A DNA stretch of 19,985 nucleotides from DATDOY01 sp035293045 (GTDB lineage: Bacteria > Actinomycetota > Acidimicrobiia > IMCC26256 > JACPCJ01): the NCBI GenBank assembly GCA_035293045.1, contig DATDOY010000122.1, forward strand, positions 1-19,985. The letters are read 5' to 3'. A program made the position numbers and the translations under genes. The notes beneath the pieces were generated by a model, which saw only the letters and a program-made list of their open reading frames with translations, did not search any database and was not told the DNA's origin. Shown piece after piece: positions 1 to 5,405 of the stretch (within the stretch, counting starts at the first letter, position 1; the number at the start of each line of letters is the position of its first letter).

Positions 1-486
1 TTGCCACGGCTCGAGCTTGATGGGCCGCGTGTGCTTCATGCCCGGACCGTGCTGAGGAAACACACACGGCCAGTGCTTCGACAGCCCCGACACGATCACA
101 ACTCCGTCTCGTGGGGGTCGTTCGGCGGCGATGCGGCCGAGCACGTAGCTCATCGCTTCGCACGTCTCATGGGTAATGCCTGGATACGCCGCGGTGGTGA
201 AGACGTCGAACCGCTTCACTCCGCGCCGCATGGAGGCGATGGATCCATCTCCGAGGTATTGCCCGAGGAGGTAACTGTACTGATCGCTAAACAGCGTCGC
301 CCGGCTCCATAGCTCGCAACGTGGGCACGCGGAAAGAGGTGGCGCCGAGGTCCACGCCGGCGGCGCTCCGCTCAGCCACTTTCGCACCGTCGCATGGCTG
401 ATTCCCGTCTCCCGGGCGATGCGTTTCTTGGCGACACCTTGCGCGAAGAGGGTTCTCACCCGCTCGAGATCTTCGGCGCCGTACAT
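1..486 (-). CDS. HTH regulator with LAGLIDADG-like domain (partial, C-terminus off window)
   Basis: The reading frame is open from an ATG at 486 to the window edge, giving 162 residues with no stop. Residues 5-40 read as a helix-turn-helix (IARETGISHATVRKWLSG). A CPRC pair follows at 54-57. Residues 72-82 read YLLGQYLGDGS, the signature helix of LAGLIDADG homing-endonuclease folds. The visible end (FPQHGPGMKH...PIKLEPWQ) matches a widespread actinobacterial family annotated as HTH or transcriptional regulators carrying a LAGLIDADG-like domain. Family members are not known to me to be active endonucleases, so a DNA-binding regulator is the better call. There is no Shine-Dalgarno sequence. A TATACT box ends 6 nt before the ATG, so a leaderless mRNA is likely. 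The function of the family is poorly known; identification of the family is fairly sure. Confidence 0.82.
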   Translation of the reverse strand, partial: MYGAEDLERVRTLFAQGVAKKRIARETGISHATVRKWLSGAPPAWTSAPPLSACPRCELWSRATLFSDQYSYLLGQYLGDGSIASMRRGVKRFDVFTTAAYPGITHETCEAMSYVLGRIAAERPPRDGVVIVSGLSKHWPCVFPQHGPGMKHTRPIKLEPWQ

Positions 487-492
487 CCAGCG

Positions 493-498
493 AGTATA
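493..498 (-). promoter_or_regulatory. -10 box of leaderless promoter for the HTH/LAGLIDADG gene
   Basis: On the minus strand TATACT lies 6 nt before the ATG at 486, which would place transcription initiation at or next to the start codon. No convincing -35 hexamer is visible. The box lies in the 42-nt gap after the tRNA-Leu gene, so it could also re-initiate transcription downstream of that tRNA. Confidence 0.55.
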
Positions 499-528
499 GC
501 GAACAGGTGTTCGTAGCGGTGTGATCTG

Positions 529-613
529 TGCCCGGAGTGGGAGTTGAACCCACACGCCCTTTCGGGCAATGGATTTTGAATCCATCATGTCTGCCGTGTT
601 CCATCATCCGGGC
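529..613 (-). tRNA. tRNA-Leu (anticodon CAA)
   Basis: On the minus strand the 7-bp acceptor arms are GCCCGGA (613-607) and TCCGGGC (536-530), with discriminator A at 529. The T arm is GTGGG-TTCAACT-CCCAC. The anticodon stem ATGGA/TCCAT closes the loop TTCAAAA, giving anticodon CAA, which reads UUG. A long variable arm with CGCCCTTTCGGGC-type pairing is the class II feature expected of leucine tRNAs. CCA is not encoded. The gene sits directly between two minus-strand protein genes. Confidence 0.96.
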
Positions 614-625
614 GTGGCGCTCAGG

Positions 626-1747
626 CTAGTTGTCGAGATACACCAACTCGTCGCCTTCGACCGGCGCGAGCGAGCGCGCGACGCGCAGCAGCGTTTCGCG
701 ATCCACCGTGCCGTACACGCGCACATAGCGACCTTCACCAAGATCGGCTCGCACTTCCGACCAGCGAACCCCGGCAACGAACTCCGCGCCGTCAAAGCCA
801 GCGACGGTCACCGCCTCGGCACGCGGGCTGTCGGAGAAGGGCGGCGTTCGCCCGCGCGTCCCGCCTTGATCGACGGCGAAGAAGACGGGCCCGTTGACCC
901 AGACGTCGACCACGCTGGTGGTGTTCTCCGGCCAATCCGCCGTCGCGACGGTGTTGTCGGGAGGAATCACTTCGTAGCGTCCGCGATGCGTGAAGCCAGC
1001 GGGAACGGTCGACAGCTCGTACCACGTCTCGACGGGTGGTCGAGTGGTGGCGTCGACCGCGAGCGTCGATCCGCCGCCCTCGTGAGCGGGCGCGCCCTCC
1101 GTCCCGGGAAGGTCGAAGGTGTCGGCGGTGATCGCAGGACTGACGTCGAGCTCGATGGCGACCCTGTGGGCGGGCGGCTTGTCGTCGATCACTTCGTAGG
1201 TTTCGAGGACCAGCCGACTTGCGTCGACGCAGACGTCCACCGAACTGCTCCCTGACCGAACTCGGTAGACGTCGCATTCGCGATCGATCGCGGTCATGCG
1301 TCGACGTTCGGAGCGTTCGCTCGCCGCGGCGGCGAACCCGTTGTCACCAATCGCCGGTACCGGTGGGATCGCCACGCGGGTGCCGTCTGACCCGAGACTC
1401 CCGAAGACCGACACGACGGTTCCGCTCGCGGTCTCGAGCCGTCCGCTGAATGGTCGGCGCACGACCACGGTCTCGGTGCCATCGGCAACGGCGTAGACGA
1501 TCCGGTACTCGGTCGGAGGGTCGACCGGCGCGAGCGGTTCCGTCGGATGTTCGTCGACCACAACCGACCCTTCGCGATCGCCATCCCCGCTTGGCCCGTC
1601 GTCTCGTGAGACCGAGGCCAGGGAAAGGGCCACCGCGCCGGCAACGAGCACCACCACGAATCCGACCATCCGGGCCCGAACCAAGCCGCGCCACAGCCGT
1701 CCCGGGAGATTGCCGAGCCCGTCGAGGGCGTCGCGGACGAAATTCAC
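626..1747 (-). CDS. Membrane-anchored RseB/LolA-like protein with DUF4367-like C-terminus
   Basis: This 373-residue protein starts at GTG 1747. It has a short basic cytoplasmic N-terminus, one transmembrane segment (about 27-45) and a long extracytoplasmic part. The middle (YRIVYAVADGTETVVVRRP, then a CDVYR...VDVCVDAS cysteine pair and VLETYEVID) resembles the lipid- or anti-sigma-binding LolA/RseB fold. The end (VAGFDGAEFVAGVRW... RYVRVYGTVDRETLLRVARSL) resembles DUF4367, often found with anti-sigma factors. No enzyme motif is visible. No sigma or anti-sigma gene lies beside it; tRNA-Leu is 12 nt downstream and the whiB7 leader is divergent. A TACGCT box ends 7 nt before the start and no Shine-Dalgarno is seen, which suggests a leaderless mRNA. 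A sensory or envelope-stress role is inference from fold resemblance only. Confidence 0.75.
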   Translation of the reverse strand: MNFVRDALDGLGNLPGRLWRGLVRARMVGFVVVLVAGAVALSLASVSRDDGPSGDGDREGSVVVDEHPTEPLAPVDPPTEYRIVYAVADGTETVVVRRPFSGRLETASGTVVSVFGSLGSDGTRVAIPPVPAIGDNGFAAAASERSERRRMTAIDRECDVYRVRSGSSSVDVCVDASRLVLETYEVIDDKPPAHRVAIELDVSPAITADTFDLPGTEGAPAHEGGGSTLAVDATTRPPVETWYELSTVPAGFTHRGRYEVIPPDNTVATADWPENTTSVVDVWVNGPVFFAVDQGGTRGRTPPFSDSPRAEAVTVAGFDGAEFVAGVRWSEVRADLGEGRYVRVYGTVDRETLLRVARSLAPVEGDELVYLDN

Positions 1748-1754
1748 AAGCGGG

Positions 1755-1760
1755 AGCGTA
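1755..1760 (-). promoter_or_regulatory. -10 box for the RseB/LolA-like gene, overlapping the whiB7 promoter
   Basis: On the minus strand TACGCT sits 7 nt before the GTG start at 1747. It overlaps the AT-rich TAAATAA block in front of the plus-strand TTGACT, so the two divergent promoters share bases. Confidence 0.45.
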
Positions 1761-1797
1761 AATAAGGTTGACTCGCCCCCGAGAAGCGTGGTGTCCT
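1759..1797 (+). promoter_or_regulatory. Probable whiB7 promoter with AT-rich activator block
   Basis: TTGACT (1768-1773) is a near-consensus -35 hexamer. A plausible -10, TGTCCT (1792-1797), follows at 18 bp spacing. The block TAAATAA (1759-1765) lies 2 bp upstream of the -35 in otherwise GC-rich DNA. Known WhiB7 proteins activate promoters, including their own, through an AT-hook that binds AT-rich DNA just upstream of the -35. Transcription from here would give a leader of about 400 nt before the whiB7 start at 2202. Confidence 0.55.
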
Positions 1798-1864
1798 ATC
1801 CCGACCGGGCCACCAGGCTCGGGCGGCCAGAAACGCAAGAACCATCGAGGGGAACGGATTTCCG

Positions 1865-2053
1865 ATGCAGACCAGCACGATTGCCTACATGAACGGCAAC
1901 GGCGGGTTTGCGCGCGCCGCCCATGCAATGGGCGCGTTCCGCTCGCCGGCCGGTCTCGTCTCGCCCGGATCGTGGCTCGTCAACGCCCACGTTCCGTGCA
2001 CGGACCACAAGACCGGTACCGCCGCCCGAGCGCTCGGGGAGGCTTCGCCATAA
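1865..2053 (+). CDS. Putative upstream ORF (62 aa) in the whiB7 leader
   Basis: The ATG at 1865 is preceded by GAGGGG at good spacing and opens a 62-codon frame ending in TAA at 2051-2053, about 37 nt before the terminator stem. The peptide (MQTSTIAYMNGNGGFARAAH...) matches no family I recognise. Its interest is positional: whiB7 leaders of mycobacteria and Streptomyces carry a translated upstream ORF whose ribosome occupancy decides whether a terminator forms. Here the ORF, terminator and whiB7 come in the same order. Another in-frame ATG at 1889 would give a shorter version. The peptide itself may have no function. That it is translated is inferred. Confidence 0.45.
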   Translation: MQTSTIAYMNGNGGFARAAHAMGAFRSPAGLVSPGSWLVNAHVPCTDHKTGTAARALGEASP

Positions 2054-2064
2054 CAGCGAAACCC

Positions 2065-2083
2065 TCCTTCCCTCCCAAGGGAA
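2065..2083 (+). promoter_or_regulatory. Possible anti-Shine-Dalgarno element in the whiB7 leader
   Basis: TCCTTCCC (2065-2072) is an exact 8-nt complement of the whiB7 ribosome-binding sequence GGGAAGGA (2191-2198). The same bases can instead pair locally, TTCCC (2068-2072) with GGGAA (2079-2083). Two mutually exclusive pairings would suit a switch, but an 8-nt match in purine/pyrimidine-biased DNA can arise by chance. Confidence 0.3.
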
Positions 2084-2090
2084 AACTCCG

Positions 2091-2127
2091 AGGCCGCCGG
2101 GCATCTGCCCTGGCGGCCTTTTTGTTT
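2091..2127 (+). terminator. Intrinsic terminator inside the whiB7 leader (candidate attenuator)
   Basis: AGGCCGCC (2091-2098) pairs with GGCGGCCT (2112-2119). The stem extends inward through GGGCA/TGCCC around a 2-nt loop with one bulged T. TTTTTGTTTG follows directly. It is one of the strongest canonical terminators in the window and stands about 75 nt before the whiB7 start. It does not lie behind any recognised full-length gene, which argues for attenuation. A competing 6-bp pairing of the right arm with GCCGCC at 2021-2026, inside the upstream ORF, is possible. Confidence 0.8.
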
Positions 2128-2201
2128 GTCCGAAAACCGACCACCACACAACGAACCAACGAGCGACCGAGCAAGACCATCGACAGAGAGGGGAAGGAAT
2201 C

Positions 2202-2594
2202 ATGTTCGCCCTAGGGATCCTCGAAGTTGAAGAGGACCTGAACTGGCGCAAGCTCGCGCGGTGCCGCGACGGCCAGGGCACACTCACCGAGCTGTTCTTC
2301 TCGGAGCAGCTCGACGACATCGCCCAGGCCAAGCAGTTCTGCGCCGAGTGCCCGGTGAGGACGCCGTGCCTCAACGGGGCGCTCGCTCGCCGCGAGCCGT
2401 GGGGAGTGTGGGGTGGTCAGCTGGTGTGGAAGGGCCGGGTGCTGGCCCAGAAGCGCCGGCGGGGACGCCCACCGCTGCCTCGGGATCCGGTGACGGGCGA
2501 GGTCATCCGTGATCCCGTCCGCGTCGCGGAGCTCCGCGCCCAGGCCCAGCGAGAAGCCGACCTCGAAGTCGAGCTGATCGCCAAGAGCGCGTAA
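2202..2594 (+). CDS. whiB7: WhiB7-type [4Fe-4S] transcriptional regulator
   Basis: This 130-residue WhiB protein has cysteines 21, 47, 50 and 56 (C-X25-C-X2-C-X5-C), the expected cluster ligands. Residues 65-72 read EPWGVWGG, the turn typical of WhiB7 that contacts the primary sigma factor. KRRRGRPP at 84-91 is the AT-hook that sets WhiB7 apart from other Wbl proteins. Mycobacterial WhiB7 carries EPWGVWGG and KRPRGRPRK at the same places. The arginine-rich tail runs about 35 residues beyond the AT-hook, longer than the mycobacterial protein. The ATG at 2202 has a strong GGGAAGGA ribosome site 3 nt upstream, which fixes the start. In characterised species WhiB7 turns on intrinsic antibiotic resistance and its own gene in response to ribosome stress. 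The promoter, upstream ORF and terminator ahead of it fit that regulation. The targets here are unknown. Confidence 0.92.
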   Translation: MFALGILEVEEDLNWRKLARCRDGQGTLTELFFSEQLDDIAQAKQFCAECPVRTPCLNGALARREPWGVWGGQLVWKGRVLAQKRRRGRPPLPRDPVTGEVIRDPVRVAELRAQAQREADLEVELIAKSA

Positions 2595-2658
2595 CCCATG
2601 GGCTCGAATGGCCCCGTGGGGTCCACGAGATCGACCTCGGCGACGAGGTCACCGGAAC

Positions 2659-2732
2659 CGATCCCGCACGCGGGATCGTAGGGACCGATCCCGCACGCGG
2701 GATCGCAGGGACCGATCCCGCACGCGGGATCG
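2659..2732. repeat. Three tandem copies of a 27-bp palindromic unit
   Basis: The perfect inverted repeat cgatcccgcacgcgggatcg begins at 2659, 2686 and 2713, an exact 27-bp period. The spacer is tAGGGAC or cAGGGAC-like. Each unit can form a hairpin with an 8-9 bp stem and a very small loop on either strand. The array starts 64 nt after the whiB7 stop. It could be a 3' mRNA stabiliser, a weak terminator array, a protein-binding site or a REP-like element. Three copies of a self-complementary unit with 7-nt gaps do not make a CRISPR. Confidence 0.85.
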
Positions 2733-2749
2733 CAGAGAGAGGAGCAGAG

Positions 2750-2983
2750 GTGTCTTCGCAAGAGGCTGTGTCCGCGGAGCGGGCACAGCAGATCGCCCAC
2801 CAGGGGGCGGACCGGGGTGACGGGAACGGCTGGCCGCATGGTCGCTGCCACCGCACGCCCCGCCCCGCGCCGGCCGGCTCGCCGAGCCCCGGTCTGCCCC
2901 TGGGTCCAACGCGCTGGCTGGGGCCGCTCGGGCCCACCCAGGCCGCGGTCCTTCGGTGGGGCCTGAACCGATACCGGGACTAG
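2750..2983 (+). CDS. Doubtful small ORF (77 aa) after the hairpin array
   Basis: A GTG at 2750 stands 5 nt after AGGAG, a good ribosome site, and opens a 77-codon frame ending in TAG at 2981-2983. The product (starts VSSQEAVSAERAQQIAHQG) is rich in Pro, Gly and Arg after residue 25 and matches no family I know. No transmembrane segment, signal peptide or metal motif is visible. GC-rich DNA opens such frames easily and the minus strand is open here as well. I keep it only because of the ribosome site and the absence of another gene in the 558-nt gap between whiB7 and the acyl-CoA dehydrogenase. Confidence 0.2.
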   Translation: MSSQEAVSAERAQQIAHQGADRGDGNGWPHGRCHRTPRPAPAGSPSPGLPLGPTRWLGPLGPTQAAVLRWGLNRYRD

Positions 2984-3020
2984 TGGGCGACGACGCTCGG
3001 TCGTCGCCGTCCCCCGAACC

Positions 3021-3057
3021 ACACGGGCACGTCCTCGCCCCGAGGGCGTGCCCGTGT
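3021..3057. terminator. Large hairpin, probable factor-assisted or bidirectional terminator
   Basis: ACACGGGCACG (3021-3031) pairs perfectly with CGTGCCCGTGT (3047-3057). The enclosed segment forms a second 5-bp stem, CCTCG/CGAGG. There is no T-run on either side, as is common for hairpin terminators in high-GC actinomycetes. It would insulate the acyl-CoA dehydrogenase promoter from whiB7 read-through. A structural element of another kind cannot be excluded. Confidence 0.5.
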
Positions 3058-3141
3058 CGCGTCCGCCCGCCACCGCCGCGGCTCCGACCCCATCCGCCGG
3101 ATGCCGTCGCTCCGCACCTGACCCTCCGGTCGGGTTGATGT

Positions 3142-3147
3142 CAGACT
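3142..3147 (+). promoter_or_regulatory. Weak -10-like box before the acyl-CoA dehydrogenase
   Basis: CAGACT lies 6 nt before the ATG at 3154. It departs from TANNNT at the first base, but its spacing is the same as at other genes of this window that lack a ribosome site. No -35 is recognisable. Confidence 0.3.
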
Positions 3148-3153
3148 GGGCGC

Positions 3154-4389
3154 ATGGCCATCGACTTCACCTTGCCGCCCGAAGTGGAAGACGTGCGTCG
3201 CCGCACGCGTGAGTTCATGGAGAGCGAGGTGGGCGCCACCGAGGCCAAGCTGATCGAGGAGAAGGCCGGACCCGACCAATGGCGCGCCGAGATCAAGCGG
3301 CTCCGCGACGTCGCCAAGGAGTGGGCGCTCTGGCTGCCGCACATGCCACCGGAGTGGGGCGGCCAGGGGTTTGGCGCCACGGCCATGGCGTTCGTCTCGG
3401 CCGAGGCCGGCCGCACCACCTTCGGCCCCTACATCCTCAATGCGTACGCCCCCGACGAGGGCAACCACCACACCCTCTTGCACTTTGCCACCGACGCCCA
3501 AAAGGAGAAGTACCTCAAGCCCCTCCTCGAAGGGGAGCAGCGATCGTGCTTTGCCATGACCGAACCGGAGGTGGCGGGTTCCGACCCCACCGGGATCCAG
3601 ACGATGGCCGTCCAAGAGGGCGGACCCGACGGCGACTGGGTCATCAACGGCCACAAGTGGTTCATCAGCGGGGCACGCGGCGCGGAGTTCGCCATCGTCA
3701 TTGCCCGCACCGATCCCGACGCCGATCCGCCCCAGGCTCGCAACAGCGCCTTTTTGGTCGAGACCGACACGCCCGGCTTCGAAATCGTCCGCGACATCGA
3801 GACCCTCGCCGGCCGCGGCAACCACTGCGAGCTGCGCTTCACCGACATGCGCGTGTCCGCCGACCAGATGCTCGGCGAGCGCGGCGGCGGCCACAAGCTC
3901 GGCCAGGCCCGCCTCGGCCCGGCCCGGCTCGCCCATTGCATGCGCTGGCTCGGTCAGATCGAAAAGGCCCTCGAGATGCTCGTCGACCGCGCCCTCCACC
4001 GCGAGCTCCACGGAGGCGTGCTCGCCGACAAGCAGGCGATCCAGTGGATGATGGCCGACTCCACCATGGAGCTCTACGCCTCCAAGCTCATGGTCCTCCA
4101 CGCGGCCTGGAAGATCGAACAGGGCATCGAGTTCCGCCAGGAAGTCTCGATGGCGAAGCACCAGACCGCCAACACGCTCTGGCGCGTTGTCGACCGCGCC
4201 ATCCAGGTGCACGGCGCGCTCGGCTACTCGAGCGACAGTCCGCTCGGCGAAATGATGAAGCACGCCCGTTCAGCTCGGCTCGTGGATGGCGCCGACGAGG
4301 TGCACCAGCAGCGCATCGCCGAAAACGTCATCAAGGCGTTCGAGAACGAAGGGTCGATCCGCACCGCAACGGGCGACCTGGGATTCTGA
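3154..4389 (+). CDS. Acyl-CoA dehydrogenase (ACAD10/11-like)
   Basis: This 411-residue flavoenzyme would catalyse the FAD-dependent alpha,beta-dehydrogenation of an acyl-CoA, passing electrons to an electron-transfer flavoprotein. The N-terminal helical domain ends in PPEWGGQGFG (65-74). The FAD/substrate segment is CFAMTEPEVAGSDPTGIQT (132-150), and WVINGHKWFISGA (162-174) lies in the middle beta domain. The C-terminal helices carry IQVHGALGYSSDSPLGEMMKH and end in RLVDGADEVHQQR. DGADEVH replaces the YEGT-type motif that bears the catalytic Glu of medium-chain enzymes, as is usual in the ACAD10/11-like subgroup. The length is normal and the frame intact. There is no Shine-Dalgarno before the ATG, so it may be leaderless. 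It stands alone, convergent with the gene ending at 4405, so the substrate cannot be told from context. Confidence 0.92.
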   Translation: MAIDFTLPPEVEDVRRRTREFMESEVGATEAKLIEEKAGPDQWRAEIKRLRDVAKEWALWLPHMPPEWGGQGFGATAMAFVSAEAGRTTFGPYILNAYAPDEGNHHTLLHFATDAQKEKYLKPLLEGEQRSCFAMTEPEVAGSDPTGIQTMAVQEGGPDGDWVINGHKWFISGARGAEFAIVIARTDPDADPPQARNSAFLVETDTPGFEIVRDIETLAGRGNHCELRFTDMRVSADQMLGERGGGHKLGQARLGPARLAHCMRWLGQIEKALEMLVDRALHRELHGGVLADKQAIQWMMADSTMELYASKLMVLHAAWKIEQGIEFRQEVSMAKHQTANTLWRVVDRAIQVHGALGYSSDSPLGEMMKHARSARLVDGADEVHQQRIAENVIKAFENEGSIRTATGDLGF

Positions 4390-4404
4390 CCCGCGGCCGA
4401 CCGA

Positions 4405-4812
4405 TCAGTCGCGCGGGCTGGTCGACACGGACGCCGACGGCACGCGTACGCCGGGGCCTCCTTCGAGGCGAAGTCGGTACTGGGCGATGGCCCGTTCGGC
4501 GATCACCGCCGCGGGCTCGCCCGTGAGCTGTTCTCGCGCCTTGAGCCATCGCCAGAGATCAACCCGAACGTCGACTCGCTGCGGACGTCGCGCGGCGATG
4601 GCGAGGTACACAACGAAAACCTCCGCCATGAGAAAGAGGATGCCGACGAGGAGGACGCGAGAGAAATTGTCGCCGTGATACAGCCCGACATATTCGAGGG
4701 GCCGTGGCCGGTCGATCTGGAACGACCGGGTCATGTACACGTAGAGGTACGCGCCCATGTATGCCATGAACACGGCGAGTGTGATTGATCCGACGAGCCG
4801 CCTCATCCGCAT
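4405..4812 (-). CDS. Small membrane protein, two transmembrane segments
   Basis: I recognise no family for this 135-residue protein. The ATG at 4812 is chosen because AGGAGG lies 7 nt upstream, the best ribosome site on this strand of the window. Residues about 6-28 (VGSITLAVFMAYMGAYLYVYM) and 52-74 (VLLVGILFLMAEVFVVYLAIA) are hydrophobic segments joined by a polar loop (SFQIDRPRPLEYVGLYHGDN). The cytoplasmic tail contains a Trp/Arg-rich stretch and a helix ERAIAQYRLRLEG. The start overlaps the stop of the upstream gene (4803-5405) by 10 nt, so the two are almost surely co-translated. It is the last gene of an operon led by the PEP-synthase-like enzyme and converges on the acyl-CoA dehydrogenase, 15 nt apart. 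Confidence 0.8.
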   Translation of the reverse strand: MRMRRLVGSITLAVFMAYMGAYLYVYMTRSFQIDRPRPLEYVGLYHGDNFSRVLLVGILFLMAEVFVVYLAIAARRPQRVDVRVDLWRWLKAREQLTGEPAAVIAERAIAQYRLRLEGGPGVRVPSASVSTSPRD

Positions 4813-5405
4813 GTGCCGTCCTCCTTGGTTGGCCGCCGACGGGCGGGTGGACTGGTCTCTGGCGCCGCGGGACTCGGCGGGGACGAGACCGACAACGGAT
4901 CGGGAAGCGCGCCAAGGGGCGGGATGGCGGCGATCCGTCGCAACCACCGGGGCGCGCGTTCGCCGGCGACGGCCCAGCTGACCAAGCCAACGCCGCCGAG
5001 GGACAAGAACGCCGCGGTTCCCCACCCGATGCCGAGCCCCCACTCGCCCCGCTTCGCGAGGTGCAGGTCGGCGTTGAAATACGCTTCGGCCCCCGAGAGA
5101 GCCCCGACCGCGGCAGCGCCACAGAGGAAGCCGAGAACGAGGGCGACGGGACGGCTTCGAGGCGCGGTCGTGATCACGGCCGCGTGCGGTGGTTCCCCGT
5201 GGGCGATCGATCGAAGGTCGTTGGCGCGACCGATGGCAACCGCCCGGAGTCGCACAGCGCGCGCTCGATGCCCGCGCGTTGGAAACGCTTTGCGAGCCCC
5301 GTCTGTCACGAGCATCGCCATCGATACGAGGATCCCTGCGCCCATCAAACCCGGAACGAAGACGCCGCGCTCGTCGGCCATGCGTGATCGCAGACGAGCG
5401 GTCAC
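4803..5405 (-). CDS. Membrane protein, three transmembrane segments, Pro-rich tail
   Basis: This 200-residue protein matches no family I know. The chosen start is GTG 5405, which overlaps the TGA of the upstream phosphotransferase (GTGA) and has GAGG 7 nt before it; ATG 5381 is the alternative. Hydrophobic segments lie near residues 14-31 (VFVPGLMGAGILVSMAMLV), 88-112 (VALVLGFLCGAAAVGALSGA) and 128-148 (IGWGTAAFLSLGGVGLVSW). The C-terminal 45 residues are rich in Pro, Ser and Arg and probably lie in the cytoplasm. A frame open further upstream is an artefact of the high GC content and overlaps the phosphotransferase. Coupling to a soluble enzyme on one side and a second small membrane protein on the other suggests the three act together, but no function can be read from the sequence. 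Confidence 0.75.
   Translation of the reverse strand: MTARLRSRMADERGVFVPGLMGAGILVSMAMLVTDGARKAFPTRGHRARAVRLRAVAIGRANDLRSIAHGEPPHAAVITTAPRSRPVALVLGFLCGAAAVGALSGAEAYFNADLHLAKRGEWGLGIGWGTAAFLSLGGVGLVSWAVAGERAPRWLRRIAAIPPLGALPDPLSVSSPPSPAAPETSPPARRRPTKEDGTCG

Noticed and set aside
1..613. Integration site of a mobile element at tRNA-Leu
   Set aside because: The tRNA is complete, but no integrase gene or direct repeat of its 3' end is visible in the window.
1908..2201. In-frame 98-residue N-terminal extension of WhiB7
   Set aside because: It would run through the intrinsic terminator and lacks any WhiB-like sequence; the ATG at 2202 has a strong ribosome site and gives a normal WhiB7 length.
2659..2732. 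CRISPR-like array
   Set aside because: Units are perfect palindromes with 7-nt constant gaps and no variable spacers; no cas genes are present.
2417..3073. 218-residue minus-strand ORF over the whiB7 end and hairpin array
   Set aside because: It is low-complexity, crosses the whiB7 coding region and translates the palindromes into a repeated CGIG-type peptide; no ribosome site or family match.
2980..4263. 427-residue minus-strand ORF opposite the acyl-CoA dehydrogenase
   Set aside because: Mirror of a strongly recognised gene in high-GC DNA; no motif of its own.
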